This document shows, piece by piece, positions 6,909 through 15,073 of a DNA stretch of 36,694 bases (positions within the stretch are counted from its first letter, which is position 1; the number at the start of each line of letters is the position of its first letter). The notes under the pieces are model-generated. The model was not told the origin of the DNA. It ran no database searches and saw only the letters and a list, made by a program, of their open reading frames with translations. Location of the stretch: the NCBI GenBank assembly GCA_001791035.1, contig MGDX01000031.1, forward strand, positions 5,245-41,938. The letters are read 5' to 3'. The DNA comes from Candidatus Uhrbacteria bacterium RIFCSPHIGHO2_02_FULL_53_13. Lineage in GTDB: Bacteria > Patescibacteriota > Patescibacteriia > UBA9934 > UBA11717. Position numbers and translations under genes: made by a program.

Positions 6909-7901
6909 AGTCAAGCGACCGACCATCATGGCAAGCATGTCACGGTCGGTATGCAGGCGAAGACGGCGCGTTTCAAGGCGTCGTTTTTTGATGTCACTCC
7001 AGACGTTTGGATCAAAGAAAAAGCGATAGGCAAAAAGGCGCTTTCCAAGATAGCCGCTACGAGCGGCAAATACGAGCGCTCCCAACTCCATCAAAACCCA
7101 CGCCGGCATGAACACCAAAAGTGTTCGCCATTTCAATCGCGAGAGATGCGTGCGCCAGCGATTCTGTTCCATCCACACAAACTTTGCGGTACTGCGGGAG
7201 AATTCGTATCGGTGATAAGCAATGGAATTCTCTGGAAATGCAATATCAAACCCCAAAAGACGCATGCGCCACGACAAATCAACGTCTTCGTGATACATGA
7301 AATATACGGGATCAAAGAGGTAGCCATACGGTTCTAGAGCTTGAACACGAACAAACAGCGCCGCGCCACTGCCAAAAAAATGAGGCAAACGCGAACGTGA
7401 GGCCTCTGCGGGCGTTTGTCCGTTGCCGTCTGAAAATCCAAAACCCAAAAAATGCAGACAATTGCCAAGCACATTCAAACGCGATGGATCTTGTGCAAGA
7501 CGAATCTGCGACTGCACGAGCGCGATGTGAGAGTCGTCAAACGCCGCCACCGCATGGGTGATGGTATCGGGCTCAATGTACGCGTCTTGATTCAAGAGAA
7601 ACAGAACGTCCGTTTCGGCGGACCGCGCCTCATAACCGCGCTGATGTCCGCCGGCAAAACCATCGTTTTTATCGGAACACAAGAGCCGCACACGAGGCAG
7701 AGTCACACCCGCTTTCGGCAGAACAGTTGCCTCAATCCAGCCGCGCATCATTCCCTGCGGCGATGGATTATCAATGAAGATAAGCTCCCACCGATCTTGC
7801 GGATAGCGTACGCGCTCGAGCGACGAGATCAGAAGCTTCAAATCCTCCTCCGCGTCTTTTGAGCAATAAGATATGACTTGGACCGCAATGTACGGCATCA
7901 T
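6816..7901 (-). CDS. GT2 family glycosyltransferase (rhamnosyltransferase-like)
   Basis: A 361-aa GT-A enzyme, last of four consecutive GT2 genes. The start used is the ATG at 7899-7901, which overlaps the upstream stop in ATGA; ATGs at 7910 and 7898 are alternatives. Motifs are FIDNPSP, NDGFAGGHQRGYEA, the DXD-like FLLNQDAYIEPDT and the acceptor-side MYHEDVDLSWRMRLLG. These are typical of WbbL-like enzymes that add sugars from dTDP- or UDP-sugars to lipid-linked glycans at the membrane. A C-terminal hydrophobic/basic region (FMPAWVLMELGALVFAA and after) suggests membrane association. The gene sits downstream of rml-type genes, so a deoxysugar donor is plausible but unproven. Confidence 0.88.
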   Translation of the reverse strand: MMPYIAVQVISYCSKDAEEDLKLLISSLERVRYPQDRWELIFIDNPSPQGMMRGWIEATVLPKAGVTLPRVRLLCSDKNDGFAGGHQRGYEARSAETDVLFLLNQDAYIEPDTITHAVAAFDDSHIALVQSQIRLAQDPSRLNVLGNCLHFLGFGFSDGNGQTPAEASRSRLPHFFGSGAALFVRVQALEPYGYLFDPVYFMYHEDVDLSWRMRLLGFDIAFPENSIAYHRYEFSRSTAKFVWMEQNRWRTHLSRLKWRTLLVFMPAWVLMELGALVFAARSGYLGKRLFAYRFFFDPNVWSDIKKRRLETRRLRLHTDRDMLAMMVGRLTSQEVENVLLKYLVNPLLNVYFRGLLRFIVW

Positions 7902-8710
7902 AATCCCCATTTGCTCAAATAACGCAACCAACTTTGCACATGAGCGCGTGCCAAGCGATTTGTGACAAGTCCCGCGAGCGGACCGGAAACTTTGGCTGAT
8001 CCCTGCGTGTATTCGTGCGCGATCGTGCCTGAAGGAAGATAGTACACCGGACGGCCGCGCTCCCAGCATCGCCGACACAAATCCACGTCCTCAAAATACA
8101 TAAAGAAGCGTTCATCAAACCCTCCGATTTCGCGAAAAAGTGCGGCGTCAATCATGATCGCCGAACCCTGCACCCAATCCACCATGCGCTCCGCTTCGTG
8201 ATCAAAATCCTTCATCAGAAATTCATCAACGTATCGCTTACCGCGATGAGGTGCCATAAGGCGCGTGCGCCGCGCGATAGGCATATGCCATGCGGGAAAA
8301 CGTCGGCACGTTTCTTGCAACGAGCCATCCAAATAATGTGTTCGCGGAGCCACGATACCCACTTTTGGATATCGCTTGATAAAGGCATGCAATTGCTCAA
8401 ACAAAGCATCGTCCGTCAAGATCGTATCCGGATTCAAAAAGAAATATGTGCCGGCTTTGAACCCCTTGGCGCCGCGATTGCACGCGCTCCCAAACCCGCG
8501 ATTCAAGCGGCACACAATGAGATGTGCCTGTGGATAGGCTTTGGTAACCAAAGCGGCAACATCCAAGTTGGGTGAGGCGTTGTCCACGACAACCACATCC
8601 ACTTTGAGCTTTGTGCGCTCAATCACGCGCCGTAACGTTGGCAAGCACTGCGGATGCAGTTTGTTGTACACGACCACAATGACGGCGATGTCAGGCATGC
8701 GTGCGTTCAT
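7898..8710 (-). CDS. GT2 family glycosyltransferase
   Basis: A 270-aa enzyme. The N-terminus IAVIVVVYNK, then VVVDNASPN, NRGFGSACNRGAKG, the DXD-equivalent FFLNPDTIL, and VQGSAIMI ... FDERFFMYFEDVDLCRRCW are all diagnostic of WbbL-type GT2 transferases. The ATG at 8710 overlaps the preceding gene by 20 bp; the ATG at 8698 (MPDIAV...) is almost as good. It overlaps the next gene by 4 bp. It acts in the cytoplasm on a lipid-linked acceptor, by family knowledge; donor and acceptor are unknown. Confidence 0.88.
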   Translation of the reverse strand: MNARMPDIAVIVVVYNKLHPQCLPTLRRVIERTKLKVDVVVVDNASPNLDVAALVTKAYPQAHLIVCRLNRGFGSACNRGAKGFKAGTYFFLNPDTILTDDALFEQLHAFIKRYPKVGIVAPRTHYLDGSLQETCRRFPAWHMPIARRTRLMAPHRGKRYVDEFLMKDFDHEAERMVDWVQGSAIMIDAALFREIGGFDERFFMYFEDVDLCRRCWERGRPVYYLPSGTIAHEYTQGSAKVSGPLAGLVTNRLARAHVQSWLRYLSKWGL

Positions 8711-9632
8711 AAAATATACGCTTTTTTTTGAGTTCGGGAAGCATATCATGGGTTTCTTTTATGGCCCTCCACCACAACCGCGGCGCCGTCAGCATCACAA
8801 ACAGTGCTTTGATCATCTCGTATGGAATCACCACCCACAGATCGCCGCGCACGGACCGCGAAGCCCCATGACTCACAAGATTCCAAAGATGGTTTCGATA
8901 CGACTCAAAGCGCGCTCTGTCGGTTTGGGCAAACCGTTGCCTCATAGAAAAGGTACGCTGATGCCACGCAATCGCTCGGGGAACCGTGAGCGCCCTCCAC
9001 CCACCCCCCTTGAGTCGATAAGCTAAATCTACATCTTCTTTGTACATAAAGTAGCGAGCATCGAAAAGAGTCCCGTCCACACTGGTTGCTTCTACCGCTT
9101 GGCGACGATACATGGGAAGACAGCCAGACACTCCAAAAACCTCTAAAGGGGTTGAATCAAATTTGTGTTCAACATTTTTGAGATCCTCCACTTTATGTGT
9201 TCGCCGACAGACGAGGCCTTGCGAATCTATTTCATCGAGCGCGTGAAAACGTCCGTCCTTATACTGCGCTTTAAAGATCACGCCCGCCGCCGCGCCCACG
9301 CTTTGATCTACAAACGCTTCCCGCAGAGCGTGAATATACTCTACTCCAAGAATGGCGTCTTGGTTGAGAAGAAGCACGAGATCGGCGTCGTGGCGTGTAA
9401 ACAAACGCTGATGCCCACCGGAAAAACCACGATTGTCGAATGTTTCGTCCCACACATACGGCAATCCCGACATCTCAAGATACTGATGCGTGTGTGCACG
9501 TTCCGCAATGTCTTCGCTTTGATCTCGAACAAAGAGCGTCCAGTTGCAATCGGATTGCGATTGGAGCGAGTCCAAAAGCGAAGGAAGATAGGACGATCCT
9601 CGGTAGAGAACCAGTTGAACAGCAAGCGTCAT
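8691..9632 (-). CDS. GT2 family glycosyltransferase
   Basis: A 313-aa GT2 enzyme: AVQLVLYRGSSYLPSLLDSL start, FVRDQSED, FDNRGFSGGHQRLF, the DXD-like LLLNQDAIL, and DARYFMYKEDVDLAYRLKG. It is the same subtype as the enzyme at 6816-7901 (both have NQDA and GGHQR), suggesting an old duplication within the cluster. The C-terminus has a hydrophobic stretch VVIPYEMIKALFVMLTA likely to touch the membrane. Both ends overlap neighbours (4 bp with the upstream gene), so the four GT2 genes form one translationally coupled block. Confidence 0.88.
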   Translation of the reverse strand: MTLAVQLVLYRGSSYLPSLLDSLQSQSDCNWTLFVRDQSEDIAERAHTHQYLEMSGLPYVWDETFDNRGFSGGHQRLFTRHDADLVLLLNQDAILGVEYIHALREAFVDQSVGAAAGVIFKAQYKDGRFHALDEIDSQGLVCRRTHKVEDLKNVEHKFDSTPLEVFGVSGCLPMYRRQAVEATSVDGTLFDARYFMYKEDVDLAYRLKGGGWRALTVPRAIAWHQRTFSMRQRFAQTDRARFESYRNHLWNLVSHGASRSVRGDLWVVIPYEMIKALFVMLTAPRLWWRAIKETHDMLPELKKKRIFYERTHA

Positions 9633-10495
9633 ATTTGATTCCGCATCCAGCGCGCGGCATCATGAAATGTGCCTGCAATAATAGCCAGCGGCGTTACGAC
9701 AACAAAAAGAAGATAGGCGCCCCATCCGTTCCATTTTTTGAAATAATATCGTTGACTGCGCATAAAGAGTCGCTGTTTCCTGCGTGTAGAGACCTGCGCG
9801 AAACTCAATCCTACCGCATCTTCAGCGCAAATATTCGCCTCAAAATGTACCAAAAGTCCCGCCTCGCGAACACGACGGCAAAAATCAACCTCTTCAAACC
9901 AAAGATAATACCCTTCATCAAACGGCCCCACCAAATCGGCAACGGATCGCGAAAAGGCAAAAAACGATCCGCGTAATTGATCCACAGATTGTGATCGCGA
10001 CAAGTCTAGATCGCCGGCGAGATAGCGGCGCAGGACGCTCGGAAAAATATGGGGAACTTTCAGCGCTATGGCCAGTTGATCGACAATACCGGGATCGCGC
10101 CGAACGGACTGCACGACCGTTCCATCGTGCGACTCAAGTTTCCCGCCAAGCACACCGATGCGTTTGTTCTGTTCAAGACACTGCACAAGACGATCAAGCG
10201 CGCCCTCGCGCACCAGCATATCCGGATTGAGCAGAAGGATGTGGCGCCCGCGCGCGCATCGAAGACCCTGATTCACCGCCGCAGCAAAACCGGCATTCCA
10301 ATCGTTTTCAATCACGCGCGCTTCCGGGAACTGCTCGCGCACGGCCGCCGCAGATTGATCCGATGAAGCATTGTCAATCACAATCACTTCACGGACAACC
10401 ATATCCTTCGTTGAAAACAAACATGCGAGATTGCACAACAGCGCCTCCCGCACATTCCACGACACAATGATGATCGTTAAGTCGATAGTTCTCAC
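9629..10495 (-). CDS. GT2 family glycosyltransferase with C-terminal membrane segment
   Basis: A protein of about 288 aa if it begins at the GTG at 10493-10495 (VRTIDLTIIIVSWNV). GGAGGG lies about 14 nt ahead. An ATG at 10555 would add 20 poor-quality residues and overlap the repeat gene. Motifs: IIVSWNVRE, VIDNASSDQS, NDWNAGFAAAVNQG, LLLNPDMLV, LRGSFFAFSR and YYLWFEEVDFCRRVREAG. The end (WGAYLLFVVVTPLAIIAG) is a probable membrane helix. Among the four GT2 enzymes this one, together with that at 7898-8710, carries NPD rather than NQD at the metal site. Start codon is uncertain. Confidence 0.82.
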   Translation of the reverse strand: MRTIDLTIIIVSWNVREALLCNLACLFSTKDMVVREVIVIDNASSDQSAAAVREQFPEARVIENDWNAGFAAAVNQGLRCARGRHILLLNPDMLVREGALDRLVQCLEQNKRIGVLGGKLESHDGTVVQSVRRDPGIVDQLAIALKVPHIFPSVLRRYLAGDLDLSRSQSVDQLRGSFFAFSRSVADLVGPFDEGYYLWFEEVDFCRRVREAGLLVHFEANICAEDAVGLSFAQVSTRRKQRLFMRSQRYYFKKWNGWGAYLLFVVVTPLAIIAGTFHDAARWMRNQI

Positions 10496-10526
10496 ACTAT
10501 GAAAGCTATGCCCTCCGTTCGACGGC

Positions 10527-11786
10527 CTATGGGGCCTGTTCCACGGCGCTCTCATCACCTCTTCTGCCTCGAAATAGCTTATTGAGCTCATCCTTCGATG
10601 GGATACCCACTTGCATCCCCGTGATGGATTTGAGATCAACGTTGTTATTCGTACACCACGCAAGCAGGCCATCGAGCTTCTTTACATCAGGTACGCCGAG
10701 GCCAGTCTGCATCCCCGTGATGGATTTGAGATCAACTTTATTGTCTTGGCACCACGCAAGCAGGTCATCGAGCTTCTTTACATCAGGTACGCTGAGGCCC
10801 ATTTGCATCCCCGTGATGGATTTGAGATCGACGTTGTTATTCGTACACCATGTGAGCAGGCCATCGAGCTTCTTTACATCAGGTACGCCGAGGCCCACTT
10901 GCATCCCCGTGATGGATTTAATATCAACGCTGTTATCCTTGCACCACGCAAGCAGGTTATCGAGCTTCTTGGCATCAGGCACGCCAAGGCCACTTTGCAT
11001 CCCCGTGATGGATTTAATATCAACGCTGTTATCCTTGCACCACGCAAGCAGACCATCGAGCTTCTTTACATCAGGCACGCCAAGGCCATTTTGCATCCCC
11101 GTGATGGATTTGAGATCGACCTCGTTGTTTGTGAACCATTCAAGCAGACCATCGAGCTTCTTGACATCAGGCACGCCGAGACCATTCTGCATCCCCGTGA
11201 TGGATTTGAGATCAACGTTGCTGTTCGTACACCACGCAAGCAGACCATCGAGCTTCTTGACATCAGGCACGCCGAGACCATTCTGCATCCCCGTGATGGA
11301 TTTGAGATCGACCTCGTTGTTTGTGCACCATTCAAGCAGACCATCGAGCTTCTTGACATCAGGCACGCCGAGACCATGTTGCATCCCCGTGATGGATTTG
11401 AGAGAAATGTGATGTTGTTTGCAAAGCTCTATGATAGTCTTGACTTCTTCTAGAAACTCACCGTATGACTGTTCGTCAATAGGTCGAGCGTCTGCGTATT
11501 GACAGGCATACATCGATGTGACCGGTGCGGTGTCTTGCTTCTTTGTCACAAGATCTGCAGCACGGTTGATGAGTGCAAATAGTCTTTTGTTAAGATCCTT
11601 GATTTCTTCTTGTTCCATTCCTTTATACTTCTTGTCTAAAAACTTCAGGAGTGTATCCTTGATCACAATATCAGGAATATCTCCCACTTCTCTTTTTGAG
11701 ATACGCGCCAGAAGCCCTTTTCTTCTTTCGAGATTACGAATAAGATATCGGGCTTCCTCCGGTGTTTGTCTTTTTTCAGGGCTCAT
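10527..11786 (-). CDS. Tandem 32-residue repeat protein with one hypervariable site per repeat
   Basis: A 419-aa protein of unrecognised family. Residues 1-125 are helical and charged with no known domain. From residue 131 there are eight full 32-residue units, each SITGMQ-x-GLGVPDVKK followed by LDGLLxWC and a polar turn ending VDLK, plus a ninth partial unit that ends the protein. The residue after SITGMQ (137, 169, 201, 233, 265, 297, 329, 361, 393) is H, N, N, N, S, V, M, T, V. Its neighbours are nearly invariant. The unit reads as two helices with a Gly-rich turn, loosely like mTERF or TALE-type repeats; this is inference. No signal peptide is seen, so it is probably cytoplasmic. It has its own promoter and sits between dTDP-sugar and GT2 genes. 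Confidence 0.85.
   Translation of the reverse strand: MSPEKRQTPEEARYLIRNLERRKGLLARISKREVGDIPDIVIKDTLLKFLDKKYKGMEQEEIKDLNKRLFALINRAADLVTKKQDTAPVTSMYACQYADARPIDEQSYGEFLEEVKTIIELCKQHHISLKSITGMQHGLGVPDVKKLDGLLEWCTNNEVDLKSITGMQNGLGVPDVKKLDGLLAWCTNSNVDLKSITGMQNGLGVPDVKKLDGLLEWFTNNEVDLKSITGMQNGLGVPDVKKLDGLLAWCKDNSVDIKSITGMQSGLGVPDAKKLDNLLAWCKDNSVDIKSITGMQVGLGVPDVKKLDGLLTWCTNNNVDLKSITGMQMGLSVPDVKKLDDLLAWCQDNKVDLKSITGMQTGLGVPDVKKLDGLLAWCTNNNVDLKSITGMQVGIPSKDELNKLFRGRRGDESAVEQAP
10612..11403 (-). repeat. 96-bp tandem DNA repeat array (8 full units plus a partial)
   Basis: The coding repeats give a strict 96-bp period: TGCATCCCCGTGATGGATTT (plus-strand reading) begins each unit at 10612, 10708, 10804, 10900, 10996, 11092, 11188, 11284 and 11380. 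These 20 bp are identical in all nine copies, including synonymous sites. Neighbouring units differ in blocks (units at 10900 and 10996 are nearly identical, as are 11092 and 11284), which points to multi-unit duplication or gene conversion. Confidence 0.95.
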
Positions 11787-11809
11787 ATTCTACGAATGCA
11801 TTTGTTTGA

Positions 11810-11837
11810 AGTATAGCGCAAAGCGGAACATCAACAA
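11810..11837 (-). promoter_or_regulatory. Probable promoter of the repeat protein gene
   Basis: Minus-strand -35-like TTGTTG (11832-11837), 16-bp spacer, -10 TATACT (11810-11815), start expected near 11803, leader about 17 nt. It separates the repeat gene and the GT2 block from the rml genes upstream, although read-through from them is also possible. Confidence 0.5.
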
Positions 11838-11871
11838 GCAACTGGCCAAAATCTTACAATGCAGTCAATGA

Positions 11872-12966
11872 CTAAAGCGTCAACGTACTGTTCTGCCCGA
11901 TCACCATGCTGTGTGCGCCACTCACGCCCATCATTTCCCCGTTCAACACCGCCCCACGGCCGATGATACTGTCCAGAATGCGCTTCTGCGTTTTTATCAC
12001 AGCCTCCTCCATGACAATCGAGTGCATGATTTCAGCACCTTCTATTGTCACCGCGTTGCCAATAGATGTATGCGGGCCGATAAACGAGTCAGAAATTTTT
12101 ACTCCGTCACCAATGACCACCGGGCCTCGAATGAGCGTGCACGGTCCAATCACGGTGTGCGCCCCCACCTTCACGCGCCCCTGCAACTGCGCCGTCTCAT
12201 GCACTTGCGCCGTTTCATCAATCAATGCTTCCTCAATCGTCATCTCGTTGAGCAAGAGTTGGTTGCCCTCAAGCAGATCTTCCGCCTTTCCCGTATCTTT
12301 CCACCAACCCGTGATTTCTTCGTAGCCAACCTTGTAGCCGTTTTTGAGCAGCCAGTCGTGAATATGCGTAATCTCGTACTCGTTGCGAGCGGAATCCTTT
12401 GGCGAGATGTGCCGGAATGCCTCCAGATGCGGCTTCATTTTGTAGAGGTAAATGCCTGTCACCGCCAAGTCGCTCGGTGGAATTTCTGGTTTTTCAATGA
12501 ACCCCGAAAGCTTGCCGCGCTTGTCAAACATTGCCACGCCAAACCGCTCGGGCTCGCGCACGCGTGCAAAGGCGAGGCAACAATCCAATGAGTCGTTGAC
12601 GAACCGGTCCACAAATCGCTGAAGAGATCCGAGAATGATGTTATCGCCGAGGTAATAGAGCACATCGTCGTCGTCGATGAATTCGCGTGCGTTGTACACA
12701 ATTTGTCCAATGCCAACCGCACCGCCCGATTGCTCAATGTATGTGAGTTCTACGCCCCAGCGCTCGCCGTCGCCGCACACCTCTTGAAGGTCTGTTTCGC
12801 CAGGGTTCACGTTGATCGCGATTTGCGTGACGCCAATTTCCGCAATCTTTTTGATGGCATTCCAAATCATCGGCTCGTTCCGCATTGGGATCAAGTGCTT
12901 GTTGAGCGTCCATGTAATCGGACGTAAACGGGTGCCGTGTCCTCCGGCGGCAATGATGGCTTTCAT
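11872..12966 (-). CDS. Glucose-1-phosphate thymidylyltransferase, long form (RmlA-like)
   Basis: A 364-aa two-domain enzyme. The nucleotidyltransferase part (1-235) has AAGGHGTRLRPITWTLNKHLIP, the NPGETDLQEVCGDGERWGV segment, YLGDNIILG and GFIEKPEIPPS. The C-terminal part (about 245-360) is a left-handed beta-helix of hexapeptide repeats (VKVGAHTVIGPCTLI...VVIGDGVKISDSFIGPHTSIG). The long layout matches StrD/RmlA-long enzymes making dTDP-glucose from glucose-1-phosphate and dTTP in the cytoplasm. It starts 7 nt after the stop of the RmlD-like gene, and rmlB lies just upstream, so the pathway context agrees. A different NTP specificity cannot be excluded. Confidence 0.87.
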   Translation of the reverse strand: MKAIIAAGGHGTRLRPITWTLNKHLIPMRNEPMIWNAIKKIAEIGVTQIAINVNPGETDLQEVCGDGERWGVELTYIEQSGGAVGIGQIVYNAREFIDDDDVLYYLGDNIILGSLQRFVDRFVNDSLDCCLAFARVREPERFGVAMFDKRGKLSGFIEKPEIPPSDLAVTGIYLYKMKPHLEAFRHISPKDSARNEYEITHIHDWLLKNGYKVGYEEITGWWKDTGKAEDLLEGNQLLLNEMTIEEALIDETAQVHETAQLQGRVKVGAHTVIGPCTLIRGPVVIGDGVKISDSFIGPHTSIGNAVTIEGAEIMHSIVMEEAVIKTQKRILDSIIGRGAVLNGEMMGVSGAHSMVIGQNSTLTL

Positions 12967-12973
12967 AGGGATG

Positions 12974-13855
12974 CTATTGGCGATTAACTATTGGCTCTGG
13001 CACAGCTTGCTGCATTGTCCTCTTTGCAAGAGCGTACCGATTCATCGTATCACGAAGCGCTTTCTGCGCGGGACGCATATGAATACCAAATGTGTTCAAG
13101 CGCTCGGATGCTAGAAAATTATTTGAACGATCCTTCACGGCGAGCCCAAGCGCAACAAGCTGTTCATTCTCAATCCACTCATTTGTATGCTCTGGATCCA
13201 CAAGCTCTTCGTACAACGCAAGGATGTCGCGGTGACGTACCGTGCCGGGATTCGTGGCATGAAACACTCCCTCGGCCTTCTTTAGCATGAGTTGATAGAA
13301 GACCGACACCATGTCATCAATCACGGTGACGCTGTTCTCCACATCAATCACCTTTTCAAATGACGCGAGCTTGTCAATAAGATTTCCCGGGGACGGCACG
13401 GCATCAATGGGCATGCGAATGCGCGCAATCCCCACATTCAGCAAAGTCGAAAGTGCCAAATCCGCCGCCCACTTTGTGCGCGAATAGGTCGGCAAAGGAT
13501 TCCCAAAATCGTGCTCGCGCCACGCCTTGTCCGGATGCGGAGAGTCGCCGTAAAAAATGCACCCTGACCCGATATGGAGCAAGTAGACGCCCACATCCTG
13601 ACAGGCGTCTGCCAAAAGAAGCGGTAAGACGGTATTCCCGCAAATCGTTTCCATTTGATGTGTGTCGCACCAATCGACATTCGGGACGCCGCGAACTCCC
13701 GCCGCGTTGAGCACGACATCTGGCTTTACTCGCGCGATTTCGCGCGCCGCGTCGTCTTTTGTCAAAACAAACACATCCGATAGCACCGCCTCGTCGCGCC
13801 ACGCGTCCGCACAGCGTTGCCCAATAAATCCTTTACCAAAAATCAAAATCTTCAT
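12974..13855 (-). CDS. RmlD-like NAD(P)-dependent sugar reductase/epimerase
   Basis: A 293-aa short-chain dehydrogenase of the RmlD substrate-binding type. The start at 13855 gives MKILIFGKGFIGQRCADAW with the GxGFxG nucleotide motif directly at the N-terminus. Catalytic Tyr/Lys lie in TYSRTKWAADLAL, and the mid segments DVVLNAAGVRGVPNVDWCD and GSGCIFYGD fit RmlD (dTDP-4-dehydrorhamnose reductase). It would reduce the 4-keto sugar made by RmlB. No rmlC (3,5-epimerase) is found in the window, so the final sugar is uncertain. The gene is 8 nt upstream of the RmlA-like gene. Confidence 0.82.
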   Translation of the reverse strand: MKILIFGKGFIGQRCADAWRDEAVLSDVFVLTKDDAAREIARVKPDVVLNAAGVRGVPNVDWCDTHQMETICGNTVLPLLLADACQDVGVYLLHIGSGCIFYGDSPHPDKAWREHDFGNPLPTYSRTKWAADLALSTLLNVGIARIRMPIDAVPSPGNLIDKLASFEKVIDVENSVTVIDDMVSVFYQLMLKKAEGVFHATNPGTVRHRDILALYEELVDPEHTNEWIENEQLVALGLAVKDRSNNFLASERLNTFGIHMRPAQKALRDTMNRYALAKRTMQQAVPEPIVNRQ

Positions 13856-13949
13856 ACAGGGGCCTCTGTAAAAGTCCAGTGCGAGTCCGGTGCGAGCAGG
13901 ATTTGTTCCGTCGCTCGGTTCGGTTTTGAAGGCGATATGGACATATCGG

Positions 13950-15050
13950 TTAGAAATCGGACCGAGATGACGGGACGAATCCTGCCGCATCGGAGCCGTG
14001 CTGGGCTTTTTCAGAGGTCCCTAAACGTTCAAGCTCACCAATCTGCTTTGAATAATAGGTTTTGTAATACTCCTGATAAGCGCCCGACTTACAGCGCCGC
14101 CACCAGTCCGCGTTGTCACGATACCAGAGAATCGTTTCACGAATGCCTATTTCAAAGTCAACGCGCGGCTCCCACGAGGTGTCGCGCTTGAGCTTGGCAG
14201 GATTCAGCGCATACCGCTTGTCATGCTGGAGCCTATCTGGAACATAAGTTTTGAGCAAAGCGGGTTTCTGAAGCGTCGTGAGCACATACTCGGCGATATC
14301 TTCAACCGATTTTTCCACCTGTGTGGCAATGTTGTACGCTTCGCCAATGCTCCCTTTATACAGAATCGCTTCAATCGCGCGCGCGTGATCGTCCACATGA
14401 ATCCACGGACGGCGATTTTGACTGCTCTTGTACACCGGCAGAGGCTTGTCTTCAAGCGCGTTGGTGGCAAACAGCGGGATGACTTTTTCGGGAAACTGGT
14501 ATGGCCCGTAGTTGTTCTCGCAATGGCTTATGGTCACAGGCAGTTTATATGTGTGAGCGTACGCCATCACCAGATGATTGGCCGCCGCCTTGGAAGCGTT
14601 GTAGGGAGTCTTTGGGGCGTACGGATCGCTTTCTTGAAACATGCGGTCTTCATCGAGTTCAAGATCGCCAAACACCTCGCACGTTGAGATATGATGAAAA
14701 CGCGACACCTTGGCATCACGTGCCGCCGCCAAAAGCACCTGCGTACCAAGCACGTTCGTTTTGACAAAAATCCCGGGATCCAAAATGGCACGATCGTTGT
14801 GCGACTCTGCCGCAAAGTTCACCACCGTATCCACGCCCTCCAACGCCTCGCGCGCCGTGTCAAAGTCGCCAATGTCGCCCTGCACGAATGTGTAACGGCG
14901 ATCGCTTTCAATATCTTTGAGATTTTCCAAATTGCCGGCGTATGTGAGCGCGTCGTAATTCACCAGCGAATCCTCCGGATGCGCTTTCAGCCAGTACCGA
15001 ATAAAATTTGAGCCAATAAAACCGGCGCCGCCCGTGACGAGGAGTTTCAT
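13950..15050 (-). CDS. rmlB: dTDP-glucose 4,6-dehydratase (RmlB-like) with altered catalytic Asp
   Basis: A 366-aa extended SDR enzyme: LVTGGAGFIGSNFIRYWL (Rossmann GxxGxxG), FAAESHNDRAILDP near residue 79, YNASKAAANH with Tyr150 and Lys154, and CENNYGPYQFPEKVIPLF. RmlB enzymes convert dTDP-glucose to dTDP-4-keto-6-deoxyglucose. The usual STDEVYG triad reads STCEVFG here: Thr123 and Glu125 are kept but the Asp that acts as general acid is Cys124. The C-terminus extends about 30 residues past the usual end (GELERLGTSEKAQHGSDAAG...). It starts 23 nt after the HIT gene stop and belongs to the same minus-strand run. Confidence 0.88.
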   Translation of the reverse strand: MKLLVTGGAGFIGSNFIRYWLKAHPEDSLVNYDALTYAGNLENLKDIESDRRYTFVQGDIGDFDTAREALEGVDTVVNFAAESHNDRAILDPGIFVKTNVLGTQVLLAAARDAKVSRFHHISTCEVFGDLELDEDRMFQESDPYAPKTPYNASKAAANHLVMAYAHTYKLPVTISHCENNYGPYQFPEKVIPLFATNALEDKPLPVYKSSQNRRPWIHVDDHARAIEAILYKGSIGEAYNIATQVEKSVEDIAEYVLTTLQKPALLKTYVPDRLQHDKRYALNPAKLKRDTSWEPRVDFEIGIRETILWYRDNADWWRRCKSGAYQEYYKTYYSKQIGELERLGTSEKAQHGSDAAGFVPSSRSDF

Positions 15051-15073
15051 AGTATTTGGATGTTACCGCGAGC

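Noticed and set aside
7902..8078. N-terminal extension of the GT2 gene ending at 6816
   Set aside because: The added residues lie in another frame of the upstream glycosyltransferase, and the GT-A fold begins only at MPYIAVQVISY.
10612..11403. CRISPR array or diversity-generating retroelement target
   Set aside because: Units are 96 bp of coding sequence without spacers, and there is no cas gene. No reverse transcriptase or template repeat is present, and the GTG and ATG codons do not fit adenine-only mutation of a single template codon.
10582..11453. Two long plus-strand open frames of about 280 codons across the repeat gene
   Set aside because: They arise because the 96-bp period is a multiple of three, so every frame stays open. 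The minus-strand frame extends beyond the repeats at both ends, has a promoter and gives a sensible protein.
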